Below, piece after piece: positions 1-8,977 of a DNA stretch of 64,000 nucleotides. Location: contig NZ_JBPGNY010000001.1 in assembly GCF_051133435.1 (NCBI RefSeq), positions 186,001 to 250,000 on the forward strand, read 5' to 3'. The notes beneath the pieces are model-generated. The model searched no databases. It had not been told where the DNA came from and saw nothing but the letters and a program-made list of their open reading frames with translations. Source of the stretch: JAAYAO01 sp051133435. GTDB lineage: Bacteria > Actinomycetota > Actinomycetes > Propionibacteriales > Propionibacteriaceae. Numbering within the stretch: position 1 is the first letter of the stretch; the number at the start of each line of letters is the position of its first letter. The translations under genes were made by a program, and so were the position numbers.

Positions 1-234
1 ATCGATCTCGCGAGCAACCACCTGCTCGGGCAGGTCACCGGAGACGGTCAGGCGCGCGCCGGTGCCCTCCCCGTCCAGCAGGGTCTTGAGCCGCTTGAGC
101 GGGGTGAACCGCCACACCTCCTCGCGTCCGGTCGGCATCGGGTGGTCGGCCGGGTCGAAGGACGGGTCGGGGTGCAGGTGGCTGGCGATGGTGCCGTTGG
201 CCTCGAGGGCTTCGAGCACAGGGGTAGCGGACAA
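1..234 (-). CDS. sufD: Fe-S cluster assembly protein SufD (N-terminal part, runs off window)
   Basis: SufD is part of the SufBC2D scaffold that builds Fe-S clusters in the cytosol. Only the first 78 codons are present; the gene continues past base 1. The translation contains GREEVWRFTPLKRL, a typical SufD N-terminal motif. A TTG at 232-234 is the likely start because a TGA lies in the same frame three codons upstream (an ACG lies between). The gene starts 50 bp after the sufB stop in the same direction, so sufR-sufB-sufD form one operon. Family assignment is confident from motif plus context; the TTG start is inferred. Confidence 0.85.
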   Translation of the reverse strand, partial: MSATPVLEALEANGTIASHLHPDPSFDPADHPMPTGREEVWRFTPLKRLKTLLDGEGTGARLTVSGDLPEQVVAREID

Positions 235-284
235 CGTGGTTCAGCTTCTTTCGTGGTCGTGCGGGCGGGAGTGCTGGGGCCGGG

Positions 285-1712
285 TCAGCCGACCGAACCT
301 TCCATCTGCAGTTCGATCAGCCGGTTCAGTTCCAGCGCGTACTCCATCGGCAGTTCCTTGGCGATCGGCTCGATGAATCCACGCACGATCATCGCCATCG
401 CCTCCTCCTCGGCCATGCCGCGGCTCATCAGGTAGAACAACTGGTCGTCGGACACCTTCGACACGGTCGCCTCGTGCGCCATCGACACCTCGTCCTCACG
501 GACGTCGACATAGGGGTAGGTGTCGGAGCGGGAGATCTGGTCGACCAGCAGGGCGTCACAGATCACCGAGGAGGCCGAGCCGTGCGCGCCCTCCTGGACC
601 TGCACCAGACCGCGGTAGGACGAGCGGCCACCGCCACGGGCCACCGACTTCGACACGATGGACGAGTAGGTGTGCGGGGCGCAGTGCACCATCTTCGACC
701 CGGCGTCCTGGTGCTGGCCGGCACCGGCCAGGGCGATCGACAGGGTTTCGCCACGGGCGTGCTCGCCCATCAGGTACACTGCGGGGTACTTCATGGTGAC
801 CTTGGAGCCGATGTTGCCGTCGACCCATTCCATCGTGGCGCCGGCCTCACAGGTGGCACGCTTGGTGACCAGGTTGTACACGTTGGTCGACCAGTTCTGA
901 ATGGTGGTGTACCGGCAGCGGCCGCCCTTCTTCACCACGATCTCGACCACGGCCGAGTGCAGCGAATCGGACTTGTAGATCGGCGCGGTGCAGCCCTCGA
1001 CGTAGTGCACGTAGGCGTCCTCGTCGACGATGATCAGAGTGCGCTCGAACTGGCCCATGTTCTCGGTGTTGATCCGGAAGTAGGCCTGCAGCGGGATCTC
1101 GACGTGCACACCCTTCGGCACGTAGATGAACGAGCCGCCCGACCACACCGCGGTGTTCAGCGCAGAGAACTTGTTGTCACCGGGCGGGATGACGGTGCCG
1201 AAGTACTCCTCGAACAGTTCGGGGTGCTCACGCAGTGCGGTGTCGGTGTCGAGGAAGACCACACCCTGCTTCTCGAGCTCCTCGTTGATCTTGTGGTAGA
1301 CCACCTCGGACTCGTACTGGGCGGCCACACCGGCCACCAGCCGGGCCTTCTCGGCCTCGGGGATACCGAGCTTGTCGTAGGTGTTCTTGATGTCCTCGGG
1401 CAGGTCTTCCCAGGTCTGGGCCTGGCGCTCGGTGGAGCGCACGAAGTACTTGATGTTGTCGAAGTCGATGTCGTCGAGTTCGGCACCCCACACCGGCATC
1501 GGCTTGCGCTCGAAGAGCTTCAGCGACTTCAGTCGCAGCTTGCGCATCCAATCGGGCTCGTCCTTGAGGTCGGAGATGTTCTCGACCACCGCCGGCGACA
1601 GGCCGCGCTGGGCTGCGGCGCCGGCCTCGTCGGAGTCGCGCCAGCCGAATTCGTAACGGCCCAGCGCAGCGAGCTGCTCGTCCTGGGTCATCGGGCGTTC
1701 GGTCTGAGTCAC
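285..1712 (-). CDS. sufB: Fe-S cluster assembly protein SufB
   Basis: SufB is the scaffold subunit of the SufBCD complex on which Fe-S clusters are assembled. The 475-aa length matches the family. Recognisable stretches are YFVRSTERQAQTW and the C-terminal EATVSKVSDDQLFYLMSRG and EYALELNRLIELQMEGSVG. I place the start at GTG 1710-1712 (VTQTERPMTQDEQL). It has GGAAGG upstream and overlaps the sufR stop as GTGA at 1709-1712, indicating translational coupling. The longer in-frame extension up to 1886 lies inside sufR and is not used. Confidence 0.95.
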   Translation of the reverse strand: MTQTERPMTQDEQLAALGRYEFGWRDSDEAGAAAQRGLSPAVVENISDLKDEPDWMRKLRLKSLKLFERKPMPVWGAELDDIDFDNIKYFVRSTERQAQTWEDLPEDIKNTYDKLGIPEAEKARLVAGVAAQYESEVVYHKINEELEKQGVVFLDTDTALREHPELFEEYFGTVIPPGDNKFSALNTAVWSGGSFIYVPKGVHVEIPLQAYFRINTENMGQFERTLIIVDEDAYVHYVEGCTAPIYKSDSLHSAVVEIVVKKGGRCRYTTIQNWSTNVYNLVTKRATCEAGATMEWVDGNIGSKVTMKYPAVYLMGEHARGETLSIALAGAGQHQDAGSKMVHCAPHTYSSIVSKSVARGGGRSSYRGLVQVQEGAHGSASSVICDALLVDQISRSDTYPYVDVREDEVSMAHEATVSKVSDDQLFYLMSRGMAEEEAMAMIVRGFIEPIAKELPMEYALELNRLIELQMEGSVG

Positions 1713-2365
1713 TGTTCGACCTTCCTGGTATGGGGGATGTGCGTGGTGCACACCCCGTCGCCGTGGGCGATCGTCGCCAGACGTTGCACATGCACGCCCA
1801 GCAACTCTGCGAAGAGCTCGGTCTCCGCCTCGCACAGTTCGGGGAACCGCTCGGCCACCGTGGCAATCGGACAGTGGTGCTGACACAATTGCTCGCCGGC
1901 CGGCGCGGCCTGCTGACTGACCACGAAACCGTCCTCGTCGAGCGCTTGGGCAAGCGCATCGGCGGGCGTCACGTCGTCGGCCGACAGGTCACGATACCGC
2001 TGAATGACCCCGGCCGATCGAGCCTGGGCAATTCCGCGGATCGCGTCGGGACCCACCGCTTCGACCAACTGCTCCAACGCGGCGATCGCGAGGTTGTCGT
2101 AGGCGTGCGGAAAGTCCTGTCGTCCGGTGTCGGTCAAGCAGAACACCTTGGCCGGACGGCCCCGGCCGCGTTGGCCGCGAACCTGCTGTTCCCGTGATTC
2201 AATTTGTTCCGACTCGATGAGGCTGCCGAGATGACGCCGCACCGCCGCCGGGGTCAGTGAAAGCCGCTCGGCCAGTTCACCTGCTGTGGACGGGCCGTGC
2301 TCGAGGATCGATCGCAGGACGCGATCGCGGGTGGACTCCTCCACACCCTCAGGCTCGGTTTTCAC
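1709..2365 (-). CDS. sufR: Fe-S sensing transcriptional repressor SufR (ArsR/DeoR-like wHTH)
   Basis: This 218-aa protein has an N-terminal winged helix-turn-helix (about residues 12-75, GPSTAGELAERLSLTPAAVRRHL). The C-terminal half carries a cysteine set, CQHHC followed by LCEAE (about 164-185), typical of the [4Fe-4S] cluster site of SufR. In this family the holo-protein represses the suf operon and cluster loss relieves repression. It is the first gene of sufR-sufB-sufD. The start is a GTG with no convincing Shine-Dalgarno. An inverted repeat just upstream (2368-2389) is a candidate autoregulatory operator. Confidence 0.92.
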   Translation of the reverse strand: MKTEPEGVEESTRDRVLRSILEHGPSTAGELAERLSLTPAAVRRHLGSLIESEQIESREQQVRGQRGRGRPAKVFCLTDTGRQDFPHAYDNLAIAALEQLVEAVGPDAIRGIAQARSAGVIQRYRDLSADDVTPADALAQALDEDGFVVSQQAAPAGEQLCQHHCPIATVAERFPELCEAETELFAELLGVHVQRLATIAHGDGVCTTHIPHTRKVEQ

Positions 2366-2367
2366 AA

Positions 2368-2389
2368 CACCATTGTTCCCTAAATGGTG
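2368..2389. promoter_or_regulatory. inverted repeat upstream of sufR, candidate operator
   Basis: CACCATT and AATGGTG are separated by 8 bp, giving 7-bp perfect arms that begin three bases upstream of the sufR GTG. The position fits a SufR autoregulatory operator overlapping the promoter. It does not obviously match a published SufR site that I can recall, so this is inference from symmetry and position. Confidence 0.35.
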
Positions 2390-2608
2390 AGTGAATCAAA
2401 AAACCGCTCGCCCAGCAGGACCTCCCGCCCCGGGATACGGCCCGGCAAGCCGCTCCCCGCCGCCGAAAACCGCCCCTCGGAGAAATCCTTGCCTTTTGAT
2501 CAAATTCTTTGTGTCGAATCGTAGACGGGCGACATATAGGCGGCATAGGGTGCTCGAACGGACACAATCCGACCATGCCTTTGAACCAGCCCAGGAGGGG
2601 TTCGGCCC
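2390..2608. promoter_or_regulatory. divergent intergenic region between sufR and the importer operon
   Basis: This region separates the minus-strand suf operon from the plus-strand importer and must hold at least the importer promoter. A weak candidate is TTGTGT (2509-2514), 18 bp, CATATA (2533-2538). AGGAGGGG at about 2592-2599 is the ribosome binding site for the ATG at 2609. No small gene is supported here. Confidence 0.3.
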
Positions 2609-3793
2609 ATGAAGATTCGACGCACAACGTCCCTGCTCGCCATGGCGGCAGCCGGAGCCCTGGCCCTGACCGCCTGCGGCGGTGGCACCCTCGGCGGTGG
2701 CGATGAGAACACCGACGGCCCGATCAAGATCGGTCTGCTGGTCCCACAGTCCGGCGTGTACAAGAGCCTGGGCGATGACATGAAGGCCGGCTTCGAGGTC
2801 TACCTCGAGCAGCACGACAACAAGCTCGGCGGCGCCGAGGTCGAAGTGATCCTCGCCGACGAGGGCGAAACGGCCGACTCCGGCAAGGGCGCGGCCGACA
2901 AGCTGGTCAAGCAGGACAAGGTTCACGTGGTCACCGGTGTGGTCAATTCCGCGGTGATGAACGGCGTGGTCGACCTGTTCGAGACCAGCAAGATCCCGCT
3001 GGTCGGGTCGAACGCCTCCCCCACCACGCTCACCGGTGCCGAATACATCTGGCGCACCTCCTACGTCAACGACGAGCCGGGTGAGGCGCTGGGCAAGTAC
3101 GTCGCCGAGAACACCGACGGTGGCGTCTACTTCCTGGCCGCCGACTACCAGGCCGGCAAGGACGAGGTCGAGGGCTTCAAGCGCTCCTTCGAACCGGCCG
3201 GCGGCAAGACCGTCGACGAGGTCTACACCCCCTTCCCGTCCACCAGCAACTTCCAGCCCTTCCTGGCCAACGCCAAGTCGTCGGGGGCCCAGTCACTGTT
3301 CTCCTTCTACGCCGGCGGCGCCGCGGTCGAGTTCGTGAAGCAGTACGAACAGTTCGGCCTCAAGGGACAGATCACCCACTACTCGGCCGGCTTCCTCACC
3401 GAGGGTGGGGTGCTCGAGGCCCAAGGCGACGCCGCCGAGGGCACCTTCACCGCGATGAACTACAACTACGACCTCGAGAACGATCTCAACAAGGAGTTCG
3501 TCGAGGCCTACCAGAAGAAGACCGGACGGATCCCGACCACCTACGCGATGGCCTCCTACGACGCCGCCAAGGTGCTCGACATGGCGATCGAGAAGGCCGG
3601 CGGCAAGGCCGACTCCGAGGCGATCAACAAGGCCATCGGCGAGGTCGGCGACATCGAATCGCCGCGCGGCACCTGGAAGTTCAACGACAACGGCACCCCG
3701 ATCCAGATGTGGTACCTGCGCGAGGTCAAGCAGGTCGACGGCACCATGACCAATGTCGTCATCGAGGAACTCGGTGAGCTGGGCCAGAACTGA
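2609..3793 (+). CDS. ABC importer substrate-binding lipoprotein (Liv/aromatic-acid type)
   Basis: A 394-aa extracytoplasmic solute receptor of the type I, Leu/Ile/Val-binding (Peripla_BP_6) family. The N-terminus is a lipoprotein signal with lipobox LTAC and acylated Cys at residue 23. The mature part opens with the family sequence IKIGLLVPQSGVYKSLGDDM and later has VVTGVVNSAVMNG. It heads a run of two permeases and two ATPases, so it is the receptor of a complete HAAT importer. Substrate cannot be read from sequence. The downstream CoA ligase suggests a carboxylic or aromatic acid rather than a branched-chain amino acid. AGGAGGGG precedes the ATG. Confidence 0.9.
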   Translation: MKIRRTTSLLAMAAAGALALTACGGGTLGGGDENTDGPIKIGLLVPQSGVYKSLGDDMKAGFEVYLEQHDNKLGGAEVEVILADEGETADSGKGAADKLVKQDKVHVVTGVVNSAVMNGVVDLFETSKIPLVGSNASPTTLTGAEYIWRTSYVNDEPGEALGKYVAENTDGGVYFLAADYQAGKDEVEGFKRSFEPAGGKTVDEVYTPFPSTSNFQPFLANAKSSGAQSLFSFYAGGAAVEFVKQYEQFGLKGQITHYSAGFLTEGGVLEAQGDAAEGTFTAMNYNYDLENDLNKEFVEAYQKKTGRIPTTYAMASYDAAKVLDMAIEKAGGKADSEAINKAIGEVGDIESPRGTWKFNDNGTPIQMWYLREVKQVDGTMTNVVIEELGELGQN

Positions 3794-3832
3794 GCGGTCG
3801 ACAACGGCCTCGACGACCACCGAACCCGCCTC

Positions 3833-4708
3833 ATGATTGCTTGGCTGAGCGCGCACTTCGTCTCCATCGTCGACGGTGTCGCCTACGGTCTGCTGCTGTT
3901 CACCCTCGCCGTGGGCCTGTCCCTGGTGTTCGGGATGATGGACGTGCTGAACCTCGCCCACGGCACCCTCTACCTGGCCGGCGCCTACGTCGCCTTCGCC
4001 CTCTCCGACGGGAGCTGGGTGGGTCTGGTGATCGCCCTGATCGTCGGTCTGATCGTCGGTCTGCTCGGTGGTGGCCTACTGGCCGCCGCGGTGGCCCCGC
4101 TCCAGGGCAGAGGACATCTGGATCAGGCAGCACTGACCCTGGGCATCATGCTGATCGGCGGCGAACTGATGATCATGCTGTTCGGTGCCGAGGTGCTGCC
4201 CACCGCCCCGCCGGTGGATCTGCGACATTCGATCCCGCTGCTCGGTAGTACCTACCCGGTCTACCGCCTGGTGTTCATCGCGATCGCCGGACTGCTCGCG
4301 GTGCTGGTCTACCTGGCCTTCGAGCGCTCCTCGATCGGTGCCCTGGTGCGGGCCACGGTGGCCGACCGCGACATGGTGCGGGCGATGGGCGTCGACACCC
4401 GGGTGATCCTGTTCGGGGTCTTCGCCTTCGGTGCCGCACTGGCCGCGGTCGGCGGGGTGCTCGGCGCGCCGATCATGGCTCCCGGGCCCGGTATCGACGA
4501 ACGGGTGCTGGTGCTGTCGCTGGTGGTGATCGTGATCGGTGGGCTCGGCTCGGTGCGCGGTGCCCTGCTCGGGGCGCTGTTGATCGGCCAGGTGCAGACC
4601 CTCGGCGTTGCCCTGGTGCCCGACTACGCACCCTTCCTGCTGTTCGGCGCCATGTTGTTGGTTCTCGCCCTGCGCCCGCAGGGCCTGTTCGCCCCGGGAC
4701 GCGCATGA
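3833..4708 (+). CDS. ABC importer permease, LivH-like
   Basis: A 291-aa integral membrane protein of the BPD_transp_2 family, first permease of the Liv-type importer. It shows the family signature LVFGMMDVLNLAHGTLYLAGAYVAF near the N-terminus and GGLGSVRGALLGALLIG near the C-terminus. About eight hydrophobic segments are visible. It starts 39 bp after the receptor gene, with no strong ribosome binding site. It overlaps the next gene by ATGA (4705-4708), so the two permeases are translationally coupled. Confidence 0.9.
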   Translation: MIAWLSAHFVSIVDGVAYGLLLFTLAVGLSLVFGMMDVLNLAHGTLYLAGAYVAFALSDGSWVGLVIALIVGLIVGLLGGGLLAAAVAPLQGRGHLDQAALTLGIMLIGGELMIMLFGAEVLPTAPPVDLRHSIPLLGSTYPVYRLVFIAIAGLLAVLVYLAFERSSIGALVRATVADRDMVRAMGVDTRVILFGVFAFGAALAAVGGVLGAPIMAPGPGIDERVLVLSLVVIVIGGLGSVRGALLGALLIGQVQTLGVALVPDYAPFLLFGAMLLVLALRPQGLFAPGRA

Positions 4709-5703
4709 GTACCGCCAAGCCTTTCCCCGTCCGCCTCGCCCTGCTGGTCGCGGTGGTGCTGATCCTGCTGGCCCTGGTGCCGTGGGTTTTCGGCACCTTC
4801 ACGGTGATGACCTTCACCCGCGCGGTGATCTTCGCGGTGCTGGCGATGAGCGTGAACCTGCTCACCGGTGTGACCGGTATGCCGACCCTGGGCCAAGCCG
4901 CCTACTTCGGTGTCGGCGCCTACACCGGTGCCCTGGTGGCCATCCATTGGTCCGAGCTGGGCATCGTCCAACTCGTACTCGCCACCCTGGCCGGGGTAGT
5001 CGCCGCCTTGCTGACCGGGCCGGTGGCGATCCGGGGCCGCGGGGTCGCCTTCTTGATGATCACCCTGGCGATCGGTGAGATCGCCTTCTCGGCGGCCGGC
5101 CGGCTCGACTCGATCACCGGCGGCACCGACGGGCTCAGCCGCATCCCACCGGTGGTATTGACCCCCGGTGGTGAGGGATTGGTCAACGAGGGGCTGATCT
5201 ACTACTACGCCCTGGCCGTGGCGATCCTGGCCTTCCTGGGCGTGCACGTCCTGTTGCGCTCGCCCTTCGGGTTGACGCTGCGGGGTCTGCGCGACAACGA
5301 GGCCCGGCTGCGCGCGGTCGGGTACCGCACCGACACCTACGGCCTGGCCGCCTACATCTATGCCGGCGGGCTGGCCGCCCTGGCCGGTTCGCTGTGGACC
5401 TCCTCGCAGCGGTTCGTTGCCCCCGGCGACCTCGGCTTCTCGATCTCGGCACTGGCACTGCTGGCAGTGATCGTCGGCGGGGTCGGTTCGATGTGGGGCG
5501 CCTGCCTCGGGGCGCTGCTGGTGGTCTTCGTCCGCGACTACTTCGGGCAGATCTTCTCCGGACACGCCTCCCTGCTGCTGGGCATCCTGTTCGTGCTCAC
5601 CGTCTATCTACTGCCCAAGGGCATCACCGGTGGACGAGCGCAGTGGCGACGGTTGTTCCCCACCGAACGCGGCGGTGAGACGAAGGTGGTGGATCCGGTA
5701 TGA
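4705..5703 (+). CDS. ABC importer permease, LivM-like
   Basis: A 332-aa second permease of the importer. Family features are NLLTGVTGMPTLGQAAYFGVGAY near residues 50-75, ITGGTDGLSRIP mid-protein and GGVGSMWGACLGALLVV toward the C-terminus, with 9-10 predicted membrane segments. It should pair with the LivH-like subunit to form the channel. It overlaps both neighbours by ATGA. Confidence 0.9.
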   Translation: MSTAKPFPVRLALLVAVVLILLALVPWVFGTFTVMTFTRAVIFAVLAMSVNLLTGVTGMPTLGQAAYFGVGAYTGALVAIHWSELGIVQLVLATLAGVVAALLTGPVAIRGRGVAFLMITLAIGEIAFSAAGRLDSITGGTDGLSRIPPVVLTPGGEGLVNEGLIYYYALAVAILAFLGVHVLLRSPFGLTLRGLRDNEARLRAVGYRTDTYGLAAYIYAGGLAALAGSLWTSSQRFVAPGDLGFSISALALLAVIVGGVGSMWGACLGALLVVFVRDYFGQIFSGHASLLLGILFVLTVYLLPKGITGGRAQWRRLFPTERGGETKVVDPV

Positions 5704-6485
5704 GCGAGAAGCCCGCCCTGCAGGTACAGGGTCTGTCCCGCCACTTCGGCAGCCTGAAGGCCGTCGACGATGTCTCCTTCGAGGTGCGCCCGGGCAGTCG
5801 GCATGCGGTGATCGGCCCCAACGGTGCCGGCAAGTCGACCCTCTTCGCGCTGATCGGCGGCGCCCTGCCGGCCACCTCCGGGCAGGTCTGGCTGCACGGC
5901 AAGGACATCACCTCGATGGCCGAACACGTCCGGGCCCGCTCCGGCCTGGTGCGGACCTTCCAGCACTCCTCGCTCTTTCTCACCGCCACCGCCCGCGAGA
6001 ACGTGCTGCTCGCGGTGCAACGCAAGCACGGCGTCCAGGGACGACCCTGGCGGGCGGTGACCCGACGGCGGGCCCTGGTGGAAGAAGCCGACGCGGTGTT
6101 GGACCAACTCTCCCTGCTCGACCGTGCCGAACAGATCGCCGGGGCCCTGTCCCACGGAGAACGCCGCCAACTCGAGGTCGCGGTGGCCCTGGCCACCTCA
6201 CCGTCGGTGCTGCTGTTGGACGAGCCGGCCGCCGGCATGTCACCGGCCGACACCCAGGCCTTCCAGGAGATCGTGCTCGGTCTGCCCTCGGAGGTGACCG
6301 TCCTGCTGGTCGAACACGACCTGGATCTGGTGTTCGGGGTCGCCGACCAGGTGACCGTGCTGCACCTCGGTCGGCACCTGCTCACCGGGCCCCCCGGTGA
6401 GGTTCGTGCCAGCGACGAGGTGCAGCGGGCCTACCTCGGCGCCGAGGACACCTCCGAACTGTTCCTCGAGGAGGACCAGGTATGA
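5700..6485 (+). CDS. ABC importer ATPase, LivG-like
   Basis: A 261-aa ATP-binding subunit of the importer. Walker A is GPNGAGKS (about residue 40), the signature is LSHGERRQLEVAVAL, Walker B is VLLLDEPAAGMS, and the switch His is in LLVEHDLDLVF. The C-terminal part resembles the BCA_ABC_TP_C extension typical of LivG. It overlaps the neighbouring genes by ATGA at both ends. Confidence 0.9.
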   Translation: MSEKPALQVQGLSRHFGSLKAVDDVSFEVRPGSRHAVIGPNGAGKSTLFALIGGALPATSGQVWLHGKDITSMAEHVRARSGLVRTFQHSSLFLTATARENVLLAVQRKHGVQGRPWRAVTRRRALVEEADAVLDQLSLLDRAEQIAGALSHGERRQLEVAVALATSPSVLLLDEPAAGMSPADTQAFQEIVLGLPSEVTVLLVEHDLDLVFGVADQVTVLHLGRHLLTGPPGEVRASDEVQRAYLGAEDTSELFLEEDQV

Positions 6486-7207
6486 CGACCCCCGAGCAGA
6501 CCGGCACCCCGATCCTGTCCACCCGCGACCTGGTCTCGGGCTACGACGGTTCCCGGGTACTGGACCACGTCAGCATCGATCTGCCCGAGGGTGGAGTACT
6601 GGCCCTGCTGGGCCGCAACGGTGTCGGCAAGTCCACCCTGATCAGCACGATCATGGGCCTGGTGCGTCCGATGAGGGGATCGATCACCGTGCGGGGCAAG
6701 GAGGTCGCCGGAGCCCGTCCGGATCGGATCGCCAAACTCGGCGTCGGTCTGGTGCCCCAGGGCCGCCACATCTTCGCCCCGCTGACCGTGGCCGAACACC
6801 TCGAGATCGCCGACCGCGCCGGCCGCAAGGGCGACTGGACCAAGCAGCGGGTGATCGAGTTGCTGCCCCGGCTCGGCGAGCGAATGCGTAACCGCGGCGA
6901 CCAACTCTCCGGCGGTGAACAGCAGATGCTCGCGATCGCCCGGGCACTGCTCACCAACCCCACCATCCTGCTGCTCGACGAACCCTCCGACGGCCTGGCC
7001 CCATCGGTGGTGCACCAGGTCGGTGAAGTTGTCCACGAGGTCTGCAACGCGGGCATGTCGGTGCTGATCGTCGAACAGAACCTGCGCCTGGCCCTGTCGG
7101 TCGCCGACCGGGTCGTGGTGATGCAGAAGGGCGCGGTCAAGTGGGACGTCGGGGTCGACGAGTTCCGCCGCAACCGCGCCCGCGCCGAAGAACTGCTGGG
7201 GATCTGA
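6482..7207 (+). CDS. ABC importer ATPase, LivF-like
   Basis: A 241-aa second ATPase of the importer. Walker A is GRNGVGKST, the signature LSGGEQQMLAIARAL, Walker B ILLLDEPSDGLAPS, and the H-loop is replaced by Gln in LIVEQNLRLAL, which is normal for LivF. It completes a full receptor-permease-permease-ATPase-ATPase set with overlapping ends. The next gene begins 107 bp downstream. Confidence 0.9.
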   Translation: MTTPEQTGTPILSTRDLVSGYDGSRVLDHVSIDLPEGGVLALLGRNGVGKSTLISTIMGLVRPMRGSITVRGKEVAGARPDRIAKLGVGLVPQGRHIFAPLTVAEHLEIADRAGRKGDWTKQRVIELLPRLGERMRNRGDQLSGGEQQMLAIARALLTNPTILLLDEPSDGLAPSVVHQVGEVVHEVCNAGMSVLIVEQNLRLALSVADRVVVMQKGAVKWDVGVDEFRRNRARAEELLGI

Positions 7208-7314
7208 CCGGTGTCGGCCACCACCCCAGTCACGGGGCCCGGACGGGCACCGCAATGTCACGCCAACCGAAACCGAACCGGCCACCCCGCCGGAGCTGAG
7301 AGGAAGGGCCTGTA

Positions 7315-8967
7315 ATGCCGCCGACCGAGCTCACCCCTAGTGCGCACGTCGACACCTTCTGCCGTGACAATCTGCCGCCACGTGAACTGTGGCCGGAGAT
7401 GATCTTCGAGGTGCCGGAGGTCCACTACCCCGACCGGCTGAATGTCGCCACGGTGCTGCTCGACGACGTGATCGACAAGATGCCCGGTGGCGCCGATCGT
7501 CCCTGTGTGATGTCCCCGGACGGAATCCGGTGGACTTATGGGGAGGTGCGGGCCAGGGCCAACCGGATGGCCCACGTGCTCGTCGACGATCTCGGCCTGG
7601 TGCCCGGCAACCGGGTGTTGCTGCGCGGACCGAACAACCCCTGGCTGGTGGCGGTGTGGTTCGCGGTGCTCAAGGCCGGTGGTGTCGTCGTCCCGACGAT
7701 GCCGATGCTGCGTCCGGGCGAACTCGCCACGATCGGCGAGATCGGCAAGTTCGACATCGCGATCTGCGACCACCGGTTCACCGACGACCTGCTCGCCGCC
7801 GAGATCAAGGACCTGCGTACCTTCACCTACGGTGGCGAGGTCGAGGGCCTGGGTGACATCACCGCGATGGCCGAGGCCAAGCCCGACACCTTCGACGATG
7901 TCGATACCGCCGCCGACGATGTGTCGATGCTGGCCTTCACCTCCGGCACCACCGGGCGTCCGAAGGCCACCATGCACTTCCACCGCGATGTACTGGCCAA
8001 TGCCGATACCTTCTCGCACTATGTGCTGCAGCCGCAGGCCGATGACGTGTTCATCGGCACCCCGCCGATCGCCTTCACCTTCGGTCTGGGCGGTCTGGTC
8101 GTCTTTCCGCTGCGGGTCGGTGCGAGCACCCTGATGGTCGAGAAGGCCACCCCCGAACAGCTCGCCGACCTGATCGCCGAACACCGGGCCACGGTGTGTT
8201 TCACCGCTCCCACCGCCTACAAGGCCATGTTGGCCAAGGGCAAGGCGGGCCACCTCGCCGGCCTGCGGCGCGCGGTGTCGGCCGGGGAACACCTACCGCA
8301 GTCGCTGTGGCAGCAGGTGCATGCCGAGACCGGGCTGAAACTGATCGACGGCATCGGGGCGACCGAGATGCTGCACATCTTCATCTCGGCCGCCGACGAG
8401 AGGATCCGCCCGGGGGCGACCGGTCTCGCAGTCCCCGGTTACCGGGCCAAGATCGTCGACGAGTTCGGCGAGGACGCCCCCGACGGAACCCCCGGCCGAC
8501 TCGCGGTCAAGGGCCCGACCGGGTGCCGCTACCTCGCCGATGACCGCCAGACCGTCTACGTCCAGGACGGCTGGAACCTCACCGGCGACACCTTCGTGCG
8601 CGACGAGGACGGCTACTTCTGGTATCAGGCCCGCTCCGACGACATGATCATCAGCTCCGGCTACAACATCTCCGCGACCGAGGTGGAGGAGGCGCTGCTG
8701 TCCCACCCCGAGGTGCTGGAGTGCGCGGTGGTCGCGGCACCCGATGACGACCGGGGCCATGTGGTCAAGGCCTACGTCGTGCCGCGGAACGGCTTGTCCG
8801 AGCTCGGTGGCAGCGACGGTGAGGCGGAACTGCGCAAGAAGTTGCAGGATCACGTCAAGGGTGTGATCGCGCCGTACAAGTACCCGCGCCAGATCGCGTT
8901 CATCGACGCCCTGCCGCGCACCTCGACCGGGAAATTGCAGCGCTTCGTGCTGCGGCAACAGTCCTGA
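7315..8967 (+). CDS. AMP-forming acyl/aryl-CoA ligase, 2-aminobenzoate/benzoate-CoA ligase-like
   Basis: A 550-aa ANL-superfamily adenylating enzyme that activates a carboxylic acid to its CoA thioester using ATP. The core motif TSGTTGRPKA lies near residue 210, DGIGATEM near 345, the hinge region YQARSDDMIISSGYNIS near 445, and the catalytic Lys in RTSTGKLQRF near the C-terminus. The N-terminus (SAHVDTFCRDNLPPRELWP) resembles the 2-aminobenzoate-CoA ligase group, with benzoate-CoA ligase next. AGAGGAAGGG precedes the ATG. Position directly after a complete Liv-type importer suggests uptake and activation of the same compound. Substrate is inferred, not shown. Confidence 0.82.
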   Translation: MPPTELTPSAHVDTFCRDNLPPRELWPEMIFEVPEVHYPDRLNVATVLLDDVIDKMPGGADRPCVMSPDGIRWTYGEVRARANRMAHVLVDDLGLVPGNRVLLRGPNNPWLVAVWFAVLKAGGVVVPTMPMLRPGELATIGEIGKFDIAICDHRFTDDLLAAEIKDLRTFTYGGEVEGLGDITAMAEAKPDTFDDVDTAADDVSMLAFTSGTTGRPKATMHFHRDVLANADTFSHYVLQPQADDVFIGTPPIAFTFGLGGLVVFPLRVGASTLMVEKATPEQLADLIAEHRATVCFTAPTAYKAMLAKGKAGHLAGLRRAVSAGEHLPQSLWQQVHAETGLKLIDGIGATEMLHIFISAADERIRPGATGLAVPGYRAKIVDEFGEDAPDGTPGRLAVKGPTGCRYLADDRQTVYVQDGWNLTGDTFVRDEDGYFWYQARSDDMIISSGYNISATEVEEALLSHPEVLECAVVAAPDDDRGHVVKAYVVPRNGLSELGGSDGEAELRKKLQDHVKGVIAPYKYPRQIAFIDALPRTSTGKLQRFVLRQQS

Positions 8968-8977
8968 GCAGCACCCC

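Noticed and set aside
474..1883. Long open frame on the plus strand opposite sufB/sufR
   Set aside because: It is antisense to clearly conserved genes, rich in His/Val/Asp/Gly typical of high-GC shadow frames, and has no recognisable domain.
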